A stretch of 64,000 nt of DNA from Magnaporthiopsis rhizophila. Taxonomy: Eukaryota; Ascomycota; Sordariomycetes; Magnaporthales; Magnaporthaceae. The position numbers and the translations under genes were made by a program. Below the pieces are notes generated by a model. That model ran no database searches and was not told where the DNA came from. It saw only the letters and a program-made list of their open reading frames with translations. The stretch is taken from assembly GCA_003049465.1 (NCBI GenBank), contig PYSS01000149.1, positions 22,638 to 86,637 on the forward strand, given 5' to 3'. Shown in pieces: positions 22,692 to 34,500 of this stretch (its first letter is position 1; each line of letters begins with the position of its first letter).

Positions 22692-23424
22692 TTTGAGGCT
22701 CTAAATGGAGGTGCTCAGGCTGGTTTCCTGGTCAAACCGGGCCGTTTGATTCGAGAAAATAAAGGGGCTCCACAAGCCGTGGTGACGTCCAAACGGCTGG
22801 AGTCGGAGCTCCTGGATTGAACGGAAAGGAGGGTGAATTCCAAGGAAGACGGTCACAAATGAATCTGACACAATGAATTGAGCCTGCAAAGCAATCAACA
22901 GCCAGCTGTTGACGACGCTCGACGAGATATTGATCCGATGGATGGATGTGTGGCCCAGTCTGCAATCTGTTCTCAGGCCATTTTCCAATTGGGCTGCGAT
23001 GAATCCACGCCGCTCCGTCCTCCAGCTGTCTCGACTCGGACGTTGCTAGCCCCTGGATCCACCATAGCTCGAAAGACTCCACCTGCAAATGGTTGGTGGG
23101 ATGAGTCGAGCGGGGCCAAGCGCAATTGCGCCGCCGCAGTTCAACACGTGCAATTGATCAAGAGGCGGGGGGTGCTAAACCAGTCCAGGAACCACGTTAC
23201 CGGATTTTGCCGGGCGTGGGGGAATGTTGAACAAGACTGAGCTATTTCGTCACCGCTAGGGTTGACTTTGTTTTTCGGCATATTTCTTCATCCCGGACAC
23301 GTATGCGTCTTGTTGCTAGAGCGCGCAACCTCGTTTATTCGACTGCTTCCGCATCCCACCGTCCAAGGCGACTGACTGCTTGACTTGCTTCTGCCAAACG
23401 CAATCTTTTCAAACAGCATTCACA
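22692..23424. other. Shared divergent upstream region of the spermidine-synthase-like gene and opi3
   Basis: This 733-bp stretch separates two start codons pointing apart and must hold both promoters. I saw no other gene and no strong TATA box. The part just before opi3 is CT-rich. Confidence 0.5.
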
Positions 23425-24308
23425 ATGGCATCCGCTCCTACACTCGATGCGCTAGTGGACTTCAGCCAGAAAAGTCTGCTGGGTATGTTTTGCAGTCCTC
23501 GGCGGTAGAGGCTGTAGGCTCCATGCTAACCAAGGGATCAGTGTCTGCCTGCTCGATCGCATTCAATCCTCTTGCCTGGAAGTAAGGAACTCGCCACAGA
23601 ACCCTTTAATTCTATCGGTGGTCCAGCCGACGTGCCATAAATGCTGCCATTGCTAACTGAAGCTCTCCATTGGGACAGTATTGTTGCGAGACAGGGTAAG
23701 GGCCCTCCCGACGAATAGAGACGACTCGGTCCCAAACGATCGATATGAAAATCAAAACTAAAACGCACGGCAACCGCATCTCCACAGAGTACCACAATAA
23801 GATCCTGACGCGGCTCTTCGGCGGCAACAGTAGGGCGGCCTGCTACTTTCTCGCCGTGGCCATCTTCAGCTTTGGCATTCTGCGCGACCTGCTGTACGAG
23901 CGCGCGCTGCGGCACCAGCCCATACACCCCGCCCTCGACACGGATGCGGCCACATATGCGGGCTATGCGCTGCTGGCCATGGGCAACGTGCTCGTCATCA
24001 GCTCAACATGGGCGCTGGGGATCACGGGCACCTTCCTGGGAGACTACTTTGGCATCTTGATGGACAGCATGGTCACGGGGTTCCCCTTCAACGTCACGGA
24101 CGCGCCCATGTACTACGGCAGCACCATGAGCTTCCTGGGCTCGGCGCTCGTCTACGGAAGGCCCGCCGGGGTGCTGCTCACGGCCTGGGTGTTTGTGGTG
24201 TACAAGATTGCACTCTCGTACGAGAACCCGTTCACGGCCGGCATCTATGCAAAGAGAGAGAGGGAGCGTGCGGCCGGAGGCAAGAGCGAGCTGAAGAAGG
24301 AGCGCTGA
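23425..24308 (+). CDS. opi3: Phospholipid N-methyltransferase (phosphatidyl-N-methylethanolamine methyltransferase)
   Basis: It carries out the last two SAM-dependent methylations from phosphatidylmonomethylethanolamine to phosphatidylcholine in the endoplasmic reticulum membrane. Exons are 23425-23482, 23542-23581, 23679-23695 and 23788-24308, giving 211 residues (yeast Opi3 has 206). The third exon is just 17 nt. Donors are GTATGT, GTAAGG and GTAAGG, with CTAAC branch sites in the first two introns. Joining yields VSACSIAFNPLAWNIVARQEYHNKILTRLFGG, the family's N-terminal block. Further conserved parts are GNVLVISSTWALGITGTFLGDYFGI, PMYYGSTMSFLGSALVYGRPAG and YENPFTAGIY, spread over about four membrane helices. 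The C-terminus is highly charged (ERERAAGGKSELKKER). The start at 23425 is the first ATG in frame with the conserved block after splicing. Confidence 0.93.
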
Positions 24309-25149
24309 TGTCGTGGCGAAAGTCGCCTACGAGGTGTGGACCGCTCGGCCTGCCTGGGCCCGCCCGTTGTTGGGCCGTGATAGGTAGGTGGTACTGAGGC
24401 GGTGGATGGGAGATGGAGAGACGAAAAGCGGGTGATTTTATGGGCGCCGGGTCAAATGGCGCTCGCGATCGTTGCGAGCACCTACATGATGCTAGGTGCG
24501 TTTTGAGCAATGAATCCCCATGTCATCCTTAACCCTGCCCCTCCCTATTATGTGCAACAAGACTCAGCGTCCCGGCACTCACATGGGCACTAACCAGCTG
24601 GTCGGAGCACCCTCCTGTAGTACCGGCTCAATATTTCTTTCAAGCATTCTTCGATTCTTAATTCTTAATCGGCGGCTGGGGTGGCATCCTGGGTATTCTA
24701 GACAAGGTATCAGGCGGCGATTGAGGCTCAACGCGGCGTTTCGGAGTATATAATACACACGATATGGCATTCAACTGTCATCAATACTAGGTGGTACTTT
24801 ATTCGCGCACTCTCACTTGGCCCCATTGTGCATTACAGGCAACCCCTTCCGCCTCCAGTGCGATTCATGGATTCCAGAACCATCTCTGCTGCGGGCAGCC
24901 GAGCCAAGCGGGTAGTCGGTTTGACTTTCTTCCAATTTCGGATGTGGTTGTTTGGTACTGACCCAATCCGTGGACAGCCGTTCATGCCATCTCTGCTGCT
25001 TTCCGACAACAGTCTCGTTCTATTCTTCCATGTACAACAAGTTCTGGGTCCTTTCGAACCTGACATGCGAGCTACCAATTCTTGTTCGAGTCGTCAGTCG
25101 AGCGTATCGCTGCGCCTGCCTGCCTATGTGCCTATCTACCTACAGTAGC

Positions 25150-25585
25150 GTGCAAAAAAACGCAAATCCGTGCCCCGCCCCCTCAATTTCCATCACGGAT
25201 CCGACAACCCCCCTAATAAAAATGGCCAGAGTGCGTCGCGCAACTGTTCATAAACAAAAAGGAATACATTTTACGCCTCGCCGGCGGTTACGGATTTATA
25301 TTAAGTATCGTGCAAACCAATCGGCTAAAGTAATCGCCGCGCATGAAAACGTTAAGGCTTTGTACCAGGCCCGGGATTGGTATACCAAGTACTAGTTTTT
25401 CTTTTTTTTTTATATATATAAATAATAAACTTCGGCCGATTTTATATCTATTGCAATTAACGGCATGCGAATAGCTTCATTTTTGATCAAATGCGGCCCT
25501 TTTAAAGTAAGAGGGTTGGTGGTGGCCCATGCACGGATTTGCGTTTTATTTTTTTTTTATTTTTTATTTTTTATTTTTTTTGCAC
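25150..25585. mobile_element. MITE-like element with terminal inverted repeats
   Basis: The left end reads GTGCAAAAAAA then CGCAAATCCGTGC (25150-25173). The right end is its reverse complement (25531-25543 and 25575-25585), with about 31 extra A/T-rich bases inserted between the two parts. The ~436-bp interior is richer in A/T than the flanks. Such short TIR-bounded units are usually non-autonomous DNA transposons. I could not define a target-site duplication. No transposase domain is visible. Confidence 0.65.
25222..25395 (+). CDS. Small basic ORF inside the MITE-like element
   Basis: A 57-codon ATG-to-stop frame encodes a basic peptide beginning MARVRRATVHKQKG and ending ALYQARDWYTKY. Codon use is A/T-richer than in the host genes. 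It may be the residue of a longer transposon gene or a chance frame; an upstream in-frame extension lacks sense. No family is recognised. Confidence 0.35.
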   Translation: MARVRRATVHKQKGIHFTPRRRLRIYIKYRANQSAKVIAAHENVKALYQARDWYTKY

Positions 25586-27281
25586 ATTATTATTAGTAAT
25601 GAACCAATGAACCAAAGGGATGGCTGTCTATGACGCCGTGGCGTCGTTGGGAACGATGATGACCCCGCATCCGTCTCTGACCCAAACCTGCGGGGTATTG
25701 TAACCTAATGTGGCCATTTTCCCAAATGATAGTGACGACTTGCCACACTGGCACGATTGGCTGTCAATTGGACCTGCCGGCATGAGTACTGTACTGGCTC
25801 CCCTTCCGTCTGCTCATGGTTTGCCACGCCGATCGAAATTGTTGTTGTGTGGGTGTGGGGTAAAAGCAGAATACGTAGGCGGCCACTTGGCGGTGTACCC
25901 TACCGTAGGTACCCGTCAAATGCTCTTTGGATCTGGTTAGCGCTTTTGCGGTCGACAAAATTCCCGACGCTAGCACCCTCCATTACAAACGACGACGACG
26001 ACGGAAACAAAGGGGCTTGTTTCCCGTTTGCCTGAATATCTTGATTCGTGTGAGGGCTGATGGCTCTTTTTGTCTTCTTCTTTGTCTTTTGACTTATGTT
26101 TTCAGTGTTTGTGTGCGTGCATCCGGAACCCTTGTGTCTGGCAGGGTCTGAGACATGGAGGAAGGTACCCCTGTTCGCTTGGAATTTGGGCTAACGCACG
26201 CAGAGTCTGTGCGGGCATGCAGTCAACTTGACGACGATCCAGCCGGCGATTTTACGTGTCTCCACCCTCAGCCAGCGAAAGCGTAGTGTCTCCATTCTCC
26301 AGGTTGTCCCGCAGCATTGTCCCTTTGTGTATGCTCGTAGGTGGATGGGACTGGCTCTTTGCTGCTCTGCTTTGACCTATCTAAAGCCTGACTACTACTT
26401 CCCTAACGCGCGTGTCTCCTGCCGGAGGCCCAACGCTGACCGCACGAAAACCGCGCCACTTGGATGATAGGTGGTTTCCATCTCCAGTCATACAAAGGGC
26501 CCGTTTGTCAGCCCCTGCCTCCCTAGGTACCTACTACCTACCTCTGCTTGCTTGTCTGCCTGCCTGCCTGACGTCAAAAAGAATCGGCACACATGCGAGT
26601 GGACCTGACCCTCCCTTCAAGACCCCAGGCACCAGCCTTCTCTCTTAAACCCCACCGCTCGCTCAACGCGCCCAATCTGCCCGGCCTTCATTATTCGCTT
26701 TCGCATCCTCGCTACGAACAGACCTATTTTGTGTAAAACCTACAGCTTCTAACCTACAGCTTCTACCTTCATCACACTGATTATTTCCTATTTCGTTTCT
26801 CACTCATCCCACCGAAACGGATCTGCAGTCCTTACCGCGTGTGTCCCCGGGCGTAACTTTACGCATTTAGCTAGGTTGGTTTTCCTCCTCTACATCCTGC
26901 ATCTCCTTACCCCTTTCTCTAGCGCCAACCTTGGCTGTGTGATGGGCGTTTCCCGTGTGACACCAAAGAGGCGGAGAAAAAAGGTCTGGTACAAAGACAC
27001 CAATTGGAAAAGAGCCTGTCCTGCTTGTTTCCATCTGTGGCATCGATCTCGCCTGATTCGTTCCTGGAGCCTCGTCTGGTCTGAAAGATATCTCATCCGT
27101 GCTTTGCTTCACCCCACACCACAGGCCCCTCCAAATACCCCATGCCCCTGTGGTACCCAAATTATTAGCGCTTTTCTCTGATATATGAGACTCTAACTTT
27201 TCTTCATTTAGTCCCTTTCAGACCTCGGCCTGAAAAACTTCTACTCATCTGACGGGCATCTGATATATACCGGTGACAGCC

Positions 27282-30200
27282 ATGGCGGACCGGGGCGGAC
27301 CTGGTCGCGGTCGGGGACGCGGCGGTGATCGTGGCGGCGGTCGAGGCCGTGGCGGAGGCGATCGTGGCGGCTTCCGAGGTGGTGGTGATCGTGGCGGTTT
27401 CCGAGGCGGCGGTCGAGGTGGCGACCGTGGCGGCTACGGCGGCGATCGCGGCGGCTATGGCGGCGATCGCGGCGGCTACGGCGGTGACCGTGGCGGCTTT
27501 CGCGGCGGCGGAGGCGGTGGAGGCTTTCGAGGAGGTGACCGTGGTGGCGGCGGAGGCTTTCGAGGAGGTGACCGGGGTGGCGGCCGAGGCGGCTTCCGGG
27601 GCGGTCGTGGTGGCTTCGACGACTCGGTGAACAGGGTTTTCAAGTAAGCCTCGACAAAATTTCGAATCTCATCCTAGAGCGTGCTAACATGCCCCAAACA
27701 CACAGCCCAAACAACTCGATCCCTGCTCCAGACACCAGGGTTACTGAGCTGGAGAACAAATGGATCAAGAATCCTACTCCCACCACCATCGTGGAGGAAC
27801 TCAGCGCCGGGCTCAGCAAGCTGAGCGTCACTGCTTCCGCATCACAGGATGTGGTCCTGCCCCGCCGACCGGCCTACGGCACAGCCGGAAACGCCACCAT
27901 CGTCTGGGCGAACTTTTTTAGTGTCAACATCAAGGCACGAACGCTGTACAAGTACGCGCTTACAGTAACCCGGCCGGCGGACCTCAAGAAGCAAGCTGCC
28001 GGGTCAAAGAAGCCGGCTGAGCAGCAGGTCACTGGCAAAGTTCGTCGCGAGGTCGTGCGGAAGGCTTTGGCCGAGATCCAAAAGAGAAACACAAAAGTTG
28101 TGATAGTCTCGGAGTTCAAGGCCCAGATTGTCTCCTCGGACGATCTCAGCCTGCCTGACGATCGTGCGGTCAAGATCCAGCACGTCGGCAGCGGCAGGAA
28201 AAAGGCCGAAGACTACGTGGTTCAGTTCGCCGACACCGAAGCTATCGATATCGGCAATCTTCTCACATGGCTCAGCACAATGGACGACAGGCTTGACCCC
28301 ACGACCTTCCCCAAGTTCTCCTCGACCATTGATGCCATCGGCGTCATCGTCGGCCACCAGGCAAGGGTCTCTGATGATGTTGTCCCTCTCGGAAGCGCTC
28401 GTTTCTATCCCTCGGACACCCGCCCCGGGGCCGAGTTCGAACGGCTGTCTGCACTGAGGCAGATTGTGCGAGGATTTTTCCTCTCGACCCGACCGGCAAC
28501 TGGAAGGCTTCTCATCAATCTGAATGTTACGGCCGGAATCTTTTGCCGGTCTGGAAGCCTCGACGGTCTCCTTCGCGACCTCTTCAACGAGGTTAACCTC
28601 CAGCGCGGAGACTACCGCACAATGAAATGGTTCGGGATCAACAGGAAGCTCAAGCGCGTGAAGATGGAGGTTTGCATGTGGGGAAAGGATGGCAAAGAGC
28701 GCTGGGAGGAGCGTACGATCATGGGACTGGCAAAAGGCACTGCGCGCGATATCAAGTTCAGACTGAACCCTCCGGCGGACCCTTCGTCCGACTTCTGGCT
28801 CGGAGGAAAGGCGCTTCCGTACGGGACTGATGTGACTGTGGCTGATTACTACCAGCGGAGTACGTTGCCAAATGCTCCATCTACCCTTACTTGCAATGCT
28901 TGGATATGTGCTGACGCCCATCCCTCACTTCTAGAGTACAAGAAGACGCTGAAGGCCGACTTGCCGCTCGTCGCTACTGGGTCTTCGAAAAACACCCTGT
29001 ACTTCCCCGCCGAGTTCTGCAGGGTCGTCAAAGACCAAAACTCCACCGGCGGGCTGAATGCGCAAGAGTCTACCAACATGATCAACTTCGCTTGCCGGAG
29101 CCCTTTCAGCAACGCGGAATCAATCGTCACGAAGGGCCGGGAGCTTTTGTCGTTGACCGGAGTAAACAGGATTCTCCGGGAGTTCGGCATCGACATTGGT
29201 CAAGACATGATTACAGTCAACGCCCGGATCCTGCCCAGCCCTAGAATCAGCTACCTGGGGGCGGCGAGCCAGGTGCCGGCCGACGGGTCGTGGAACATGC
29301 GCAGCGTCAAGGTTGTGCAGCCTGGCTCTATCACGTCCTGGGGCTTCGTCAACATCAACGGTTCCAATCCGCGGTTCCAGGCATCGAGGGAGGAGGTCAC
29401 AAACGTCATGAAGGCCTTTGCGGAGTTCCAGGCCAGGAATATGGGGATCAAGATCGGGCCCCTGACTCCAAACACCAAACGCGCCGAGATGACGCATCGA
29501 GAAGGCTCCGAGATCGAGGATTTCAGGAACCTTGTCAATTCGATCGCGCCACCCCCAATGATGCTGTTCGTCGTGATCCCGGACTCAAAGGACGCGAATT
29601 TGTACAACGCTATCAAACGGGTCGGCGACGTCGAACTTGGGGTTCACACGGTATGCATGGTCCGCAAGAACTTGTTCAACGAGCGTGGTCAACCGCAATA
29701 CTTTGCGAACGTCGGACTCAAAGTCAACCTCAAGGGCGGAGGTGTGAATCACAAGCTCTCCAACGACATCCCTCTGCTCAAAGCTGGTAAAACCATGGTG
29801 GTGGGCTGGGATGTGCTACATCCCACGAACCTCGGCGTCGACAAGGAATCCGGCCTTCCGTCCGTGGCTGGGCTCGTCGCTACCATCGACGGGCAGCTTG
29901 GACAATGGCCGGCGGTTGGCTGGGCTCAGAAGGGCCGCCAGGAGATGGCTGACTCCAAGCTCCAGAGTGCCTTCGAGAGTCGTCTGCGCCTTTGGATGAG
30001 ACACAACCAGAACCGGCTGCCCGAGAACATACTCATCTTCCGCGACGGCGTTTCCGAGGGCCAGTTTGCCCAGGTGATCAACGAGGAGCTGCCCATGGTC
30101 CGGCAGGCGTGCGCGGCTGTCTACTCAGCCAAGCAGCGGCCAAAAATCACCGTCGTCACGGCTGTCAAGCGGCACCAGACCCGCTTCTTCCCGGCCAACG

Positions 30201-30655
30201 AGAACTTCAAGACAAAGACCGGAAACGTGCTCCCGGGCACGGTGGTTGACCGCGACGTCACGACGGCTCGTTATTGGTCCTATTACATCGTCGCGCACAA
30301 TGCGCTCAAGGGGACAGCCCGGCCCGCGTCGTACACTGTGCTATATAACGAGATCTTCCCTTCGGCCAAGGGACAGAACGCGGCGGGGGAGCTCGAGAAG
30401 CTGACACATGAAATGTGTTATCTCTTCGGCCGGGCCACCAAGGCAGTGTCCATCTGCCCGCCCGCATACTATGCCGACATCGTCTGCACGAGGTACCGGG
30501 CATACCTGTCCGAGATGTTTAACAACGTCATCTCCGGAGGAGCCAGCGTCGCCAGCGGAAGCAGCGGCTCGTCTGGAAACGCGCAGCGCATGTTGGACGC
30601 CGCCGTCAAGTTCACCGTCCACCCAAAGATGATAGACTCCATGTTTTACATCTAG
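27282..30655 (+). CDS. Argonaute (PIWI-domain RNA-silencing slicer)
   Basis: Argonaute binds small RNAs and cleaves matched transcripts in fungal quelling or meiotic silencing. Exons are 27282-27643, 27706-28859 and 28935-30655, giving 1078 residues. The first ATG is at 27282; the in-frame GTG at 27273 is not a eukaryotic start. Residues 1-120 are almost pure RGG/GDRGG repeats. The second intron (75 nt, GTACGT donor, CTGAC branch, CTAG acceptor) has no stop and is in frame, but removing it restores DYYQRKYKKTLKADLPLVATGSS, expected between PAZ-linked segments. The PIWI tetrad is visible as D798 (GWDVLHP), E842 (GRQEMAD), D876 (RDGVSEGQF) and D1020 (YYADIVC), a DEDD set compatible with slicing. 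Filamentous ascomycetes usually keep two paralogues (QDE-2 and SMS-2 types); I cannot decide between them. It is followed in the same direction by 5-oxoprolinase. Confidence 0.95.
27290..27630 (+). repeat. RGG-coding minisatellite
   Basis: Imperfect repeats of a GGCGGC/GATCGTGGCGGC type encode an Arg-Gly-Gly-rich N-terminal region in Argonaute, including three near-identical GDRGGYG units around 27420-27500. RGG regions bind RNA and are targets for arginine methylation. Confidence 0.9.
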
Positions 30656-31536
30656 GGTCTTGCGCAAGTGGATCCGCAGCCGCTCATCGTTTCCCGTTTA
30701 TTTTTTTCCCTTCATCTTTTCTTCTTTCGAGCGATAGACGCCATGATTAACGATTATCGATATTTGTCCAGGCTGGTAGATCGGCTTGGGATACAAAGCG
30801 ATAATTGCGTTTCCCGGAAACTAGATATGCACACGAGGTATGAGCTTTGGAAATGTCTAGCTGGAGAGGATTTCAGGGTATATCTGGTTTTCAGGTGGAT
30901 TTCCATGATCAATGGAAATCAGTAGCGGAAAAGTTGTAGAAGCGTATAAATGTTGATTCCGATGAAACCCTCAACGGTCCTTGATATTGCATGGTGCTGT
31001 GAGACTGATGCCCCCCGAACCAACTCCGCTTGCTTTGTAATGATCGAGCTCAAACGGCGCAGGGCTCCGACGGGTCTTGCGGGGGAACTTCTTACAGGTT
31101 GCCTCCATGCTGACAGCTAAGTGGGATGGATCCATCGGGCGTCGACTCCGACGAGGTGACGTGGGGCTCCACGCTGAGTGTGGGGTTGGTTGCCACCGAG
31201 GGGCAAAGCCGACAGCAATGCTCCAATCGCGTCTCCAATTCTCGCCGCGGCACTCGTCTTAACTCTGTCAGAGTGGGGTCCCGTGCGATGACGATGCTGG
31301 TGGGCGCGGAGAGCCGATCCGGGGGCTCGCGGAAGGGGCCCTTGTTATAAGGCTTTGGTCTCTTGTATCCTTATGTGGTAGCTGTCTGCCTTTTTCCTTG
31401 CCATCGTCACCAGGACACTACATTCTAGATTGTGTCGCTGCCTGGATAGATAGGTATCTACCCGGCCGTTCAGTTGTATGACCGGGCTGCTAACCCCTAA
31501 GCAGGAAACTTATACGTATAGGCTAGACAGAAGCGC
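30656..31536. other. Intergenic region between Argonaute and 5-oxoprolinase
   Basis: This contains the Argonaute 3' flank and the 5-oxoprolinase upstream region. No gene, RNA or repeat was recognised. Confidence 0.4.
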
Positions 31537-34500
31537 ATGCGCCAGACGACAGATATGGGGTCTACCCAACCACAGAAGAAAAAGGGCGTGAGGATCGCCA
31601 TTGACAGGGGCGGCACCTTCACAGACTGCGTGGGCAACCTGGGCGGCGAGGATGTTGTCATCAAGCTGTTGTCCGAGGACCCAGCCAACTACTCGGACGC
31701 GCCGCTCGAGGGCATCCGCCGCATCATGTCACACTTCCTCAAGCGCGACATCCCCCGCTGCGAACAGCTCGACACGTCGGACATCGAGTCCATCCGCATG
31801 GGCACCACCGTCGCAACCAATGCCTTGCTCGAGCGCAAGGGCGAGACCATCGCCCTCATTGTCACCCGCGGCTTCCGCGACTGCCTTGTCATCGGCAACC
31901 AGTCCCGCCCCAAGATCTTCGACCTCGCCATCCGCAAGCCCGACGTGCTGTACTCTACCGTTGTCGAGCTTGACGAGCGCGTTACTCTCGAGGACTACGC
32001 CGAGGACCCCTACCGCAACCTCACAAAACCCACCGTCAAGGCTGGCTCCCCTGAAGCCCTGACTGCAGATTTGGTCATGGGCCTGTCGGGCGAGGCCGTC
32101 CGCATATTACAGAGGCCCGATGAGCAGGCCGTGCGCCGCCAGCTGCAAGGGATTTACGACTCGGGGATCAGGAGCATAGCAGTTTGCCTGATGCACGCCT
32201 ACACCTTCCCGGATCATGAGGCCCTGGTTGGCAGGATAGCCCGCGAGATCGGCTTCGGCCACGTCTCGCTCAGCTCGGAGCTGATGCCCATGATCAAGCT
32301 CGTGTCGCGTGCCACCTCGGTCTGCGCCGATGCCTACCTCACCCCTGCCATCAAGAAGTACATTGGGGGTTTCCAGAGTGGATTCAAGGGTGGGCTTGGC
32401 ACGCGCGGCGTCAGGGAAACAGAGGGCGAGCGAGGCGCCCGCTGCGAGTTCATGCAGAGCGATGGCGGCCTGGTCGACGTCGACAAGTTCACAGGCCTCA
32501 AGGCCATTCTCTCAGGCCCTGCCGGTGGCGTGGTCGGCTACGCCATCACGTCGTATGACGAGAAGACAAAGATCCCCGTCATCGGCTTTGACATGGGCGG
32601 CACCAGCACTGACGTCTCGCGGTACGGCGAGGGCCGGTACGACCACACTTTTGAAACCACAACGGCCGGCGTAACCATCCAGTCGCCGCAGCTCGATATA
32701 AATACTGTCGCCGCGGGCGGCGGCTCGCGTCTCTTTTTCAAGAACGGCCTTTTCGTCGTCGGTCCGGAGTCCGCCGGCGCCCACCCAGGCCCCGCATGCT
32801 ACCGCAAGGGCGGCCCTGCTACTGTTACCGACGCAAATCTGTTTTTGGGCCGGCTGCTGCCAGAGTTTTTCCCCAAGATATTTGGCAAGAACGAGAATGA
32901 GGGCCTGGACGTCGAGGCAAGCAGGAAGGTGCTGCAGGAGCTGACGGACGAGGTGAACCGGGACTCGGAGAAGCAGATGACGATCGACGAGGTCGCCTTC
33001 GGCTTCCTGACGGTCGCTAACGAGAGCATGACGCGGCCTATCCGGTCCATCACCGAGGCCAAAGGCCACGACTCGTCCAAGCACCGCCTGGCCACCTTTG
33101 GCGGCGCTGGTGGGCAGCACGCAGTCGCCATAGCCGAGGCCCTGGGTATCAAGCAGATCCTCGTGCACCGTTACTCATCCGTGCTGTCGGCGTACGGCAT
33201 GGCACTCGCCGATGTGGTCGATGAGAGGCAGGAGCCCGAGTCTACGGTCTGGGCCGACGAGGGCCAGGTTGTGGAGGATCTCAAAAGCAAAATGGAGAAG
33301 CTCAAGGAGAAATCGAGGTCAGCGCTGCGGGACCAGGGCTTTGACGACAGCGAAATCGTGTTCGAGGAGTACCTCAACATGCGTTACCGCGGCACTGAAT
33401 CTGCTCTCATGATAATCAGGCCATCGACGCTGGAAGCGAAGGAACACTTTGGCGGCAATGACTGGGCCTTTGGCAAGGGCTTCGTCAAGCAGCACCGGTA
33501 CGAGTTTGGTTTCACCCTGGACGAGCGCGACATCATTGTCGATGACGTGCGTGTACGCGGCATCGGCAAGAGCTTCAACTATAACGAGAAGTCGGTTGAC
33601 GCCCAGCTCAAGGAGCTCAAGCGTAATGAGCTCACGGGCAGCGAGAAGCGCCACTCGACTGCCCAGGTGTACTTTGAGGGTGGCCGGGTCGAGACGCCGA
33701 TATACAAACTTGAGGACCTAGCGGTTGGAGACAGGCTGCCGGGCCCTGCCGTCCTCGCCGACGGCACGCAGACCATCGTGGTTGCCCCTAAGACGGCGGC
33801 CCTCATCCTGGATACTCATGTTATTATCGACATTGACGAGGACAAGAGGAAAGAAGACGACGGGGCGCAACAGGCTGGCAGCCAGCGAGAGGTAGACCCC
33901 ATCATGCTAAGCGTTTTTGGGCACCGCTTCATGGCGATTGCGGAGCAGATGGGGCAGGCGCTGCAAAAGACGAGCGTCAGCACCAACGTCAAGGAGCGGC
34001 TCGACTTTTCATGCGCCATCTTCGACGCCGGGGGTGGACTCGTGGCGAACGCGCCCCATCTGCCTGTGCACTTGGGCTCGATGAGCACCTGCGTCAAGCG
34101 GCAGGCTGAGATATGGGCGGGCAAGCTCAAGAAGGGAGACGTGATTGCGACGAACCACCCGTCGTATGGTGGCACCCATCTCCCCGATGTGACGCTTATC
34201 ATGCCCGCCTTCAACGAGGCCGGTGACAAAATCCTGTTTTACGCGGCGTCGCGGGCGCACCACGCCGACATTGGAGGCATCACAGCGGGTAGCATGCCGC
34301 CGCACTCGCGCGAGCTGTACCAGGAGGGCGCGTCGATCAAGAGCGAGAAGTTTGTGAGCGAGGGCAAGTTCGACGAGGAGCGCGTGATCGAGCTCTTCTA
34401 CCACGAGCCGGCGCGGCAGCCTGGCTGCAGCGGCACGCGCTGCCTGGCCGACAACATCAACGATCTGCGCGCGCAGGTGTCGGCCAACCAGAAGGGCATC

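Larger units (their letters stand above)
24309..27281. other. Long intergenic region upstream of Argonaute
   Basis: Besides the MITE-like element at 25150-25585, I see no gene. The second half is CT-rich, with short pyrimidine repeats such as (CTGC)n near 26,550, and probably contains the Argonaute promoter and 5' untranslated leader, possibly with an intron. Open frames here are short and lack coding bias. Confidence 0.4.
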
